A stretch of DNA of 64,000 bases from Dolomedes plantarius (Eukaryota > Arthropoda > Arachnida > Araneae > Dolomedidae). Shown here in pieces: positions 11,806 through 20,375 of the stretch; the first letter of the stretch is position 1; the number at the start of each line of letters is the position of its first letter. The notes below the pieces were generated by a model. That model saw nothing but the letters and a program-made list of their open reading frames with translations. It made no database searches and had not been told where the DNA came from. The stretch spans positions 66,253,568-66,317,567 of the forward strand of contig OU015503.1 of NCBI GenBank assembly GCA_907164885.2, given 5' to 3'. The position numbers and the translations under genes were made by a program.

Positions 11806-12242
11806 TGAGACCTGTAGGTTACCTCGAATTCTGGTTCAATTCCGGCACTACTACAAAATCTTGTCTCTGGTGCGTGGAGCCCTGAGTGCTTGATTTCTGT
11901 TTGTTTTTTGTCTGCATTCTTCTTGCAATTATCTAGCTCTGTTGGATTATTTATTTTAGTTATATTTGTCCACACCTAAATATTTTTATTCGTCAGGGAA
12001 TATTTGGGATATGCGAAACAAAACACAAACATTTTAGTGTTAAATGGGTTATGTCCCAATCAAGGACATAACACTGTTTACTCAGCAAAAATAAAATAAA
12101 TTTACTTTAAAAAAGTCAAAAATTGAACTTAAAAAAACTGACTTCATAAAAGCCGTTTTTTTTTAAAAATCCCGTTTTTCTCAAAATTACGATTTTGTAC
12201 TTGACACTCTCTACACTGCAAACACAGATATAATACGGGTTA
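11806..12242. other. AT-rich interval without a recognisable gene
   Basis: A B-box-like GGTTCAATTCC occurs at about 11834, but no matching A box or tRNA fold was found. The rest is low-complexity AT-rich DNA up to the mariner end. Confidence 0.4.
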
Positions 12243-13558
12243 TTTTTTTTCCAAGGTCCGATAGGTCGCTAAATGAAAATCACAGTCAGAATCAAGAAAA
12301 TTTTATATAGAACAATGTGATACAACATTAAGCTACTTTTCGACGTAATTGCCGTTCCGATTCATACATTTGTCGTAGCGTGGTACCAATTTCCAAATAC
12401 CTTCATCATAGAAAGCAGCCGCCTGTGTTTTCAGCCCATTCTGCACGCTGGTTTGCAGCTCGTTGTCTGTGGCGAATTTTTGTCCTCCTAGCCAGCGTTT
12501 CATGTGGGCAAAGAGATGAAAATCTGATTAAACCAAGTGAGGACTGTATGGTGGGTGATCAAAAACTTCCCATCCAAAACGCTCCAGGAGGATCTTTGTT
12601 GCAACTGCAGTGTGCGGCCTTGCATTGTCATGAAGAAGTACAATGCCTGACGACAACATTCCTCTTCTCTTGTTCTGAATTGCCCTTCGAAGACGTTGAA
12701 GAGTCCTGCTGTACGAAGCTGCATTGATGGTTGTGCCACGTGGCATGAATTCCACCAAGAGAACACCTTTACGGTCCCAAAACACTGTAGCCATACACTT
12801 TTTGGTGGAGAACATGCCCTTGAACTTCACCGGTTTACGACTCGGGGAGTGTGAATGCATCCACTGTTTGGATTGCTCTTTCGTTTCTTCAGTTTCGTAA
12901 TGGACCCATGTCTCATCTCCTGTGACAATTTTGTCCAAAAGCTCATCTCCGTCGTGATGGTAGCGCTGGAGGAAGGTTAATGCGGCACCCATTCGCTGAG
13001 TTTTGTGATGGTCAGACAGTATCTTGGGAACCCATTTCCCGCAGAGTTTGCGGTACTCGAGTCTTTCACTCACAATGGTATAGAGAGCTGACCGTGAAAT
13101 TTCCGGAAACAAATCACTCAACCCAGAAATTGTGAACCGACGATTTCCGCGAATCGCCTGATCCACGCGCTGAACAAGATCATCGGTTGACACTGGCTTC
13201 CTTCCCTGGCCGTCTGCATCATGAACATCTGTGCGTCCAGCATCAAAGTTACTGCACCATTTCCGAACTTTGCTGTCAGACATGAACGTTTCTCCGTACA
13301 CTTTACTCATTCGTCTATGAATTTCAGCTGCATTGCTTCCTTCAGTATGCAGAAATCGAATGACTGAACGCAACTCACATTTGGAGGGAGATTCTATTAT
13401 TCGAAGCATGTCTATGTGCTCTCTACGTACTCAGAAATGACAACCGCGAATCGGCGCGTTCCCCTGGCCAACTACAGACACAGCGCAAGACGTCTGCGCA
13501 CAGTCCTAGCGGATTTTCCTCGAAGCTTTCCTTTAGCGACCCATCGGACCTTGAAAAA
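12243..13558 (-). mobile_element. Full-length mariner element, inactive
   Basis: Terminal inverted repeats CAAGGTCCGATAGGTCGCTAAA (left, from about 12252) and its near mirror at the right end (reverse complement CAAGGTCCGATGGGTCGCT) are flanked by TA at 12241-12242 and 13559-13560. The 1.3 kb length is typical of mariner. The single minus-strand transposase gene is broken by one nonsense codon. Confidence 0.93.
12333..13409 (-). pseudogene. Mariner transposase with a single nonsense codon
   Basis: The ATG at 13407-13409 opens a frame that runs without a shift to the TAG at 12333-12335, about 358 codons, close to the 345-350 usual for mariner. The only break is TAA at 12528-12530, inside the conserved YSP..L..SD block. 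The triad is visible: D in VTGDETWVHYE, D in LLHDNARPH, and D in SDFHLF, which lies just past the stop. The usual SPD before the stop reads SPH. The N-terminal half holds the helix-turn-helix region (IRFLHTEGSNAAEIHRRM). This copy is one base change from an open frame. Confidence 0.93.
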
Positions 13559-13737
13559 TAAATAGCTAGCTTTCTCTGTTGAATTATTTACATTTTACTA
13601 TTTATAATTGTCTGGTTTTTCAGTATGAGGATTTGTTGCAACTGCGCAATCTATTATTGAATAGTTTAAAATTATTCAATACTAGTGCAGTTTTTCTGAT
13701 AATTTCGTTCGGCTCTCTATACCTTCTTTATTTTTTT

Positions 13738-14667
13738 TACCATGTTTTTATTAACTCGCTTTTTTGTTTGTGTGTTTGTCTGGTACAAATCTTGCAATCG
13801 ACTTTTAACTAACTTCCCGACTAGCTAGACATTTGAAACTTTTAGAATAGCTCAGAACACGATGACAATGCATTCTTTTAATACTTTTAGCCATTTTTAA
13901 GCAGAAAAATCCGCAAGGTGGCGCTTCGATCGAATTCAATGCTTGCACTTTTGAGTAACGGTGTTCGATGATTTTGAAAACAGAATACGTGTGAATTTCG
14001 TTTGTTTACAAAAATATTGTGCGAAAAATTAAAAAATAATAATAAAAGTTAGTAGTTTATAAAGTCTATGGATAGTGAAAACGACTAAAAAGTGATTAAA
14101 ATTAAATTGAAGTAAGTGAAAAAAATAATTAAGTGAAGGTTTGTGCAATTCAGAGAGAAATTGGAGGAAAAATAAAAATAAATACAAGTGAAAAATAATT
14201 AAATAGGAAAATATTAAAATTGTGATTTGGCGAAATAATAGGTCTTTCCAGTAAGTTTGGAGCAGTCAAACTCTTCGTTGCGCAGTCCTTCCAAGGTTTT
14301 TACTCGGCTTAATGCGACGTAAGCCTCTCCCTTGGCGAAGAGTTTTTTTGAGGTACAGAACTGCGTGGTTCACGGTACATACTTGCATTTTGTGCACAGT
14401 GCAGGCCGATCATGTTTTTTAGACTGGTGTAGCCATCTATTGGCCGGGACGGGAGCGAAAAGTTAAACGAGCGAAAAGTAAAGCAAAAAGTTAACTTCGA
14501 ATTAACTTCATTTTCTTTCAAGTTGATGGGATAATTGATCAAAAAATATTTTTAAAAGTTTTTATTAATACATAGAATTGTCAAGTTTATATGACAATTC
14601 TATGAAAATTTAAACAGAAAATTGAAAAACGTGGTATATAAAAAGTTCTTTTTATCTTGTAATTATT
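13738..14667 (-). mobile_element. 450-bp family, long copy B carrying helicase sequence
   Basis: The outer parts (13738-13906 and 14410-14667) match the ordinary 450-bp copies. Between them lie about 500 bp absent from the others, including the end of a PIF1-like helicase in the family's sense direction. The simplest reading is that this copy is less deleted and keeps coding sequence of the autonomous parent, although capture from elsewhere is possible. 13907-14235 is AT-rich with no readable protein. Confidence 0.65.
14241..14400 (-). pseudogene. PIF1-like helicase C-terminal relic, Helitron/Helentron type
   Basis: The minus strand reads TVHKMQVCTVNHAV, then after a one-base shift at an A-run, GEAYVALSRVKTLEGL and DCSKLTGK. 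YVALSR with a following small-residue-rich turn is the C-terminal motif of PIF1-family helicases, and HK.Q is the preceding motif. In Helitron RepHel proteins this region is the end of the helicase. Only about 50 residues survive, and one frameshift is present. Helicase chemistry (ATP-driven 5'-3' unwinding) is known for the family, not shown here. Confidence 0.8.
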
Positions 14668-14702
14668 GTTTCTTATTTTGTGTCGAATTATTTACATTAT
14701 AT

Positions 14703-15395
14703 AATTTATGTATTTAATAAGTAATGTATATTTTTGAAAAAAAAGTGCTCTGAACTTAATCAGATGCCGTAAGTCATTTTCAAGACAAACCAAAAAAAAC
14801 TTTAACTACCGTTATTACTCTTCAGGAAGAACGGGAAGTTAAAATACACATCACTCCTCCACACATTACTTATTAAATACATTATTAAGTAATGTGCTTA
14901 TTAAATAAGTAATGTTATTATTATAATCATTATTAAGTAATAATTATAATAATTACATTTATAATTATAATTATTATTAATAATGATTATTAATAATAAT
15001 TAATAATAAATTATAATTATTATTAATTATTATTTATTATTAATAATAAATTATAATTATTAAATTATAATTATTATTATAATCATTATTAAGTAATGTG
15101 CTTATTTAATAAGTAATGTTACTTATTAAATACATTATTAAGTAATGTCCTCCACACATTACTTATTAAATACATTATTAAGTAATTACTTATTTATTAA
15201 ATACATTAATACACATTACTTATTAAATACATTATATAATTTATGTATTTAATAAGTAATGTATATTTTTGAAAAAAAAAAGTGGTCTGAACTTAAGCAG
15301 ATGCCGTAAGTCATTTTCAAGACAAACGAAAAAAACTTTAACTACCGTTATTACTCTTCAGGAAGAACGGGAAGTTAAAATGCACATCACTCCTC
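14703..15395. repeat. 155-bp direct repeats flanking an AT-rich simple-repeat island
   Basis: The block beginning TTATGTATTTAATAAGTAAT and including CTTCAGGAAGAACGGGAAGT occurs at about 14706-14860 and 15240-15390. The 380 bp between are built from variants of ATTAAGTAATG and TTATTAATAATAAT and are rich in small palindromes, consistent with repeated slippage or expansion between the duplicates. Confidence 0.8.
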
Positions 15396-15901
15396 CTGAT
15401 GAGAAAACAGCGTAACGAGTTAATGCTGCCAAAACATGCCGCCAAATCCCCCGTCAAATGGCCTCTCAAAGCCGTATCGTATTTCCCGAAAATCGTCGGG
15501 ATCAAAGCCACGACTTCCAGAATAGTTCCACGCTCTGTTGGGCGCGAACGGAGTCCGCAAAAGCCGTGTAAAGGCAGGTGTAAATGCATATCATTACTTC
15601 ATTCGAGTATTGTGTCGAAGGGGATTGCGCACAGCTGCCGCTTATTGGTGCGATGCCGACAGAAGTTGGATTCTGTGAAACGCGTTTATTAGGGAATGCG
15701 GCGGCCGTTTCCAGCAGTTTAAGAATTCTAATGTAAACATTTTACGAAGTATTAGCTTTGAAAACTTAATTCTTTACTAGTTGGTGTCCGTCAAAACATG
15801 ACGGCTGGATAGAAAGTAAATGTACTAATACCGAAATTATACTCAACACATCATTGCTATATGTTGAAAATCATAATTTTAATAACAGGGAAATATACTT
15901 T
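15396..15901. other. Less AT-rich segment with open frames, no recognised product
   Basis: 15396-15710 has near-balanced composition and open frames on both strands (97 codons plus, 83 codons minus). Neither translation shows a domain I recognise. It could be a captured fragment of a host gene or the inside of an unrecognised element. 15711-15901 is AT-rich and featureless. Confidence 0.35.
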
Positions 15902-16624
15902 AATAATTACAAGATAAAAAGAACTTTTCATATACCATGTTTTTAAGTTTTCTGTTGAATCATATAAACTTGACAATTCTATGTATAAATAAATACTTTT
16001 TTAAAAATATTTTGACGAATTATCCCATCAACTTGAAAGATAGTGAAGTTAATTGGAAGTTAACTTGCATTTAAATTTTTGTTCCCGTTCCGACCAATAG
16101 ATGGCTGCACTAGTCTACAAAACAAAATTAACTGAAAATAACTGTAAATGAATTTTATTCTGCTTAAAGATGGCTAAAAGTATTAAAATACTGCATTGTC
16201 ATTGTGTTCAGAGCTATTATAAAAGTTTCAAATGTCTAGCTAGTCGGGAAGTTAGTTAAAAATCGATTGCAAGAAAATTCTATGTATTAATAAATGCTTT
16301 TTAAAATTCTTTTGATGAATTATCCCATCAACATGAAAGAAAATTAAGTTAATTGGAAGTTAATTTTCGTTTAACTTTTCGTTCCCGTCCCGGAAGATAG
16401 ATGGCTGCACTAGTCTACAAAACAAAATTAACTGAAAATGGTTTCAATTCTGCTTAAAGATGGCTAGAAGTATTAAAATAATGCATTGTCATCGTGTTCT
16501 GAGCTATTCTAAAACTTTCAAATGTCTAGCTAGTCGGGAAGTTAGTTAAAAATCGATTGCAAGATTTGTACTGGACAAGCACACACACAAACAAACAAGA
16601 AAGCGAGTTACTAAAAACATGGTA
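15902..16624 (+). mobile_element. 450-bp family, fused dimer (copy C)
   Basis: 15902-16275 is a copy that stops at ATCGATTGCAAG. It joins directly to a second copy starting inside the family at AAAATTCTATGTATTAATAA and running to the normal 3' end (AACAAGAAAGCGAGTTA...CATGGTA) at 16624. The join suggests unequal recombination or rolling-circle read-through between adjacent copies. Confidence 0.8.
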
Positions 16625-16986
16625 ATCACTATTGAACCCAATGAAAAGAAATAGAGTTACTCAACAGCGTGATATGAACAATTTCCTGCGGGTTTAATTT
16701 TATATCTCACAAACATAATTAAAAATAAAAATTCCAGAGACAAAACTAGAGAGATTCACCAGAATAAACAAATTAACGTGTTCATGTGGCCTCGTGCTTA
16801 GTAAGTATCTAAAGCCAGATTTGAACATGTCACTGTGCATGCGGAGAAACAAATTAATGTGCTTATGTGGCCTCGTGCTTAGTAAGTATCTAAAGCCAGA
16901 TTTGAACATGTCACTGCGTATGCGCAGAAACAAATTAATATGCTTATGTGGCCTTGTGCTTAGAGAGTATCTAAAGCCAGATTTAA

Positions 16987-17973
16987 CACTCCATCGGGCG
17001 CGTTGATCTGACAGATACACGCGTGTCAATATGTCTGCTTTTGTCCCCTAAAACTTGTTCTTACGGCCTTGACCTTATCAGTATCTGTCCATCTGACCAC
17101 CTGCTCCTTTGGAATGCAGTAACGACCAGTTCCATGTAGGAGTATTTCCCGATTTGAAGATTGTTTGAAGTTTTGTATCTGTTAGATACACGCGCCCGAT
17201 AACGTTTGTCTCTTGAAGCTTTACGGAAGTATCAAGATTACGGAAGTACGTTTTTGATTTATCTTTTCCCATGATGAGTGCTAAACGCTTTTTAGATCTG
17301 AATAATCAAAAACACCTTGAGCTAGTTCATAGTATTCTATTTAGTGATGGAAATGAGGAATTAAATGTTGAAGAATTTGATGAAAGTGATGATGACGAAG
17401 AAGATATTTTAGAAACATGTGAAGTTGATTCTGATAGCAGTGAAAAGGATTATAATGACTCAGATTTTGATGATGATGCTGATAATGATGATTTTTATGT
17501 AGGGAAAGACAATAGTACAAAATGGGCAAAATGGATCGGAAGAAAAAATGTCAAAGGTAGATCGCAGAATATTATCACAAAATTACCTGGAGTAATCGGA
17601 AGTGCGAAAGATATAAAATATATATACGGCTCTTAAAACTGTTTTTTTCTGACGAAATATTGGAAATAATTGTGAAATGCACTAAAGAATACATTTGTGC
17701 AGTTTCTAATCTATGTAGTAGAGAAAGAGATGCAAGACTAACAGATAATATTGAAATAAAAGCATTTATCAGTTTACTTCTATTAGCTGGTGTTTTGTGA
17801 AAAATAAAAATTGTAAAAAGCTAAAAAAAACTAAAAAAAGGTCCGGGTGTAAAAGACTGGACCTAAAAAGAATAAAAATAGAAGATTTAAAGTAATACAA
17901 ATTAACAGAAAACACATACAACAGAGATGTATCTGACAGATACACCGCGCCCGATGACGCTCCCGACGGAGTG
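16987..17973 (+). mobile_element. piggyBac-type element, internally deleted
   Basis: The element is bounded by TTAA on both sides (16983-16986 and 17974-17977), the piggyBac target. It has terminal inverted repeats CACTCCATCGGGCGCG and, on the other strand at the right, CACTCCGTCGGGAGCG, plus subterminal CTGACAGATACA themes. At 987 bp it is far shorter than autonomous piggyBacs (over 2 kb). It keeps only the N-terminal part of a transposase. Confidence 0.85.
17271..17799 (+). pseudogene. piggyBac-type transposase, N-terminal fragment
   Basis: The open frame from 17271 to 17636 has an acidic region (residues about 28-80, rich in D, E and S) followed by KLPGVIGSAKDIKY, which fits the start of the DDE_Tnp_1_7 domain. 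After a frameshift at about 17633 the reading continues in another frame with FFSDEILEIIVKC and ends at a stop near 17797 (SLLLLAGVL). The catalytic DDD core is absent. Acidic N-termini before the domain are usual in this family. Confidence 0.8.
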
Positions 17974-18165
17974 TTAAACATGTCACTGAGCATGCGCAGA
18001 AGCACATTAATGTGCTTATGTGGCCTCGTGCTTAGAGAGTATCTAAAGCCAGATTTAAACATGTCACTGAGTATGCGCAGAAACAAATTAATGTGCTTAT
18101 GCTGCCTCGTGCTTAGAGATTATCTAAAGCCAGATTTAAACATGTCACCGAGCATATGCAGAAAG

Positions 18166-19051
18166 CAATTTTTTAATAGTAAATTGTCGCTAATGAATAG
18201 GAATTGCGATTACAGAAACCAGATTAGACACATCTATAGATTAAAATCTTTCGTTTAAGATCAAAATGAAGTAAATTGATGCAGTAGTTTTCTCTCACGG
18301 ACTGCCCAAAGAATCGGCTTAGCAACTTAAATATATAGATTATACTTAACTGCGACCGAATGAATGTTATAGAATTTTATTTAGGTGTAAGTCACGAATA
18401 TTGTTCAAAGGAATGTGTTTGATTTGTTTGCGAAACTCCATACTATTCCTGTTTTGCCCTCCCACCTAATAAAGAGCAGTTTGCTCAGTTTGACCAAAGA
18501 CGAATGCATTTTAAATTCAATGCCACTCAAAAATAGCGTGACCCGCCGAAATTAACTGAATAATTAGAACGCAATTTCGGTATCGTCCTTATTCCCTTTC
18601 TACTAATTTACACTTATTAAGTTTGAATCGCTTGAATATGTATACATTGACTGAAAATGTATGTACTCCCTTATATAGTGGTAATATGATGGTTAAAATC
18701 TTGAATGCAGGTAGGAAAAGTCTATCTGTGTCAGCAAAAATTAAATTCTTCAGTCAAAAATCTTGTCAGGTACAGCCTATAAGTCACAACTAAATAAAGC
18801 GTTTGAAATTTCAGAGCTCTAATTTCTATAATTTGGCGGAGAGGCCTAAATCAATTTCTTGGAAACCGCACTTTGTGGAAATAAAGAAAAACAGATTTTC
18901 TCATAACGCTTTCAGTAATTAAAAGCTCTATATGAAATCCTTCATTGTGTATCGTCCGGGTTTTTAATTTTTTAAGAATGACTTTGTACTTTTAGAAATC
19001 TAGTTCTGTTCCTTGTATCTTTTGGTTGTTTTTCTCGTAAAGCGTCAAGCG
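18166..19051. other. Repeat flank and AT-rich interval, no gene seen
   Basis: 18166-18330 is shared with 47800-47960 in opposite orientation (TCTCTCACGGACTGCCCAAAG is a landmark), so it belongs to the dispersed family that contains the 81-bp unit. The remainder to 19051 shows nothing recognisable. Confidence 0.55.
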
Positions 19052-19055
19052 TTAA

Positions 19056-19613
19056 GGCTGCTATGTACTAACCCTATTGGATTCTCTCACTGCAATGTTA
19101 ACCTATGGAGAAAATTTGTCCACGGATTGCCGACTTGGATTCAAAGATTTTTTTAAAAAATTTGTACTCCGTTGCATAGACAAAGGTATTTTACATTTGC
19201 ATACATTTTTCGTTTTTTTTCTTTTTAAAAATGCAATTAATATTTTAAAATTTAAATTTTTAGGGGAAAAATCTGGTATAGTGTGTTTTAAACGTTCATA
19301 AATTCCTTCGGTGGACGAAATTTATAAAATGAATCCTGCAGCACTTTGCAGAAAAGTTCAGGCTATCTGACAATACCAATTTTATTTGATTATCTTCATT
19401 TATGTACCTGTAAATAGTTGACAAGATATATTTTAAATAAAAAATTTGGGGGAAGCGCTTTAACCCCCCCCCTATAGAGAGAGAGTCATTGCAATCCCTC
19501 AAAATGTCAATCCTAAGGGGGGTGGAATTCTCGAACAACTGGACTCCTCTCACTACAAGAGTCTGCAAAAAGAGGAAAAGGAAAATAGATTTTTTTCTTA
19601 GTACATAGCAGCC
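19056..19613. mobile_element. TTAA-flanked MITE, copy 1
   Basis: Inverted ends GGCTGCTATGTACTAA and TTAGTACATAGCAGCC are flanked by TTAA at 19052-19055 and 19614-19617, suggesting mobilisation by a piggyBac-type transposase. The interior shares CCCTATTGGATTC, GAAATTTATAAAAT and AATTCCTT landmarks with copies at 40145-40535 and 55067-55470. Its termini differ from the piggyBac-type element at 16987-17973. No coding capacity. Confidence 0.8.
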
Positions 19614-19910
19614 TTAAAATGTTAAGTGATTGCCGTTAAGAAAATATTCTTATTTAAAGCCGTTAAGAAAATTTTTATATAAAATATATTTTAAATAAAA
19701 AATTCGGGGGAAGCGCTATAGAGAGAGAGCCATTACAATCCCTCAAAATGTCAATCCTAAGGGGGGTGAAATTATCGAACTGTCAACTGGACTCCTCCCA
19801 CTACAAGAGTCTGCAAAAAGAGGAAAAGAGAAATACGATTTTTTTCTTAATACATAGCAGCCTTAAAACACTAAGTGATTGCCGTTAAAAAAAATATTCT
19901 TATTTATAGA
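19425..19910. repeat. Tandem duplication of the right part of the MITE plus flank
   Basis: ATATTTTAAATAAAAAATT.GGGGGAAGCGCT...CAGCCTTAAAA..TAAGTGATTGCCGTTAA occurs at about 19430-19660 and again at 19685-19910. The duplicate includes non-MITE flank, so it arose by local duplication after insertion, not by a second transposition. Confidence 0.8.
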
Positions 19911-20297
19911 GCAGTTTTTCCAGTTTTAAAATTTCCAAACGCATAAAAACATGCATTCAGGAAAATGCCATCTACATTATGAACGATAAAATACACGCGT
20001 GAACTCGAAGATTCAATTAGCCTAATGGCCCGGAGAATAAATTAAAAAAAAAACACATTGTATTACCTTAATGGTTTTTTCAATGGCTGGTCTTCCGTCA
20101 GGTGTCCTAATTGAGAGCAGCATTCACAGTTTTGTCGCCAAGGGTGTTAAATTTATAATTGCTTCAACGAGGACAGAGACTATAAGCGTATAAGTTAATT
20201 GTATCGGTCACTCGGGCTTTGACACATGCAGAAGAGGAGGACTAAGGATTTTTTTTCTACCTCACAGTTTTTTTTTTTCTCAGAGTTTTTTTTTCTC

Positions 20298-20375
20298 TCA
20301 GTGGCTCAGAGCTAAGGCTCTGGACTTCAGCGTAGAAGGTAATGAGTTCGGGCCTGACTCAGGGCAACTTGCGTT
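20298..20375 (+). other. tRNA-like SINE head at the edge of a satellite
   Basis: GTGGCTCAGAGCTAAGGCTC resembles an A box, and GAGTTCGGGCCTGACTC resembles a B box about 45 bases further on, the spacing seen in tRNA-derived SINEs. The first unit of the satellite begins at its end. Internal promoter elements are degenerate, so transcription is not implied. A chance resemblance is possible. Confidence 0.45.

Larger units (their letters stand above)
16770..18165. repeat. 81-bp tandem array, split by a piggyBac-type element
   Basis: The unit carries TATCTAAAGCCAGATTT, ACATGTCACTG.GCATGCGCAG and GTGCTTATGTGGCCTCGTGC. Unit landmarks lie at 16806, 16887 and 16968 (period 81), and the array resumes at 17978-18165. 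The two halves join exactly at a TTAA. A reverse-orientation relative with a single unit is at 47790-48055. Proteins predicted through the array are repeat artefacts. Confidence 0.88.

Noticed and set aside
15338..15692. Open frames on both strands in a less AT-rich patch as a captured host gene
   Set aside because: No domain recognised. Recorded only as an unassigned segment, since base composition alone is weak evidence.
16700..17029. 109-codon minus frame with a repeating FRYLLSTRPHKHINLF pattern
   Set aside because: It is the translation of the 81-bp tandem repeat. The periodicity is that of the DNA array and there is no start context or other support.
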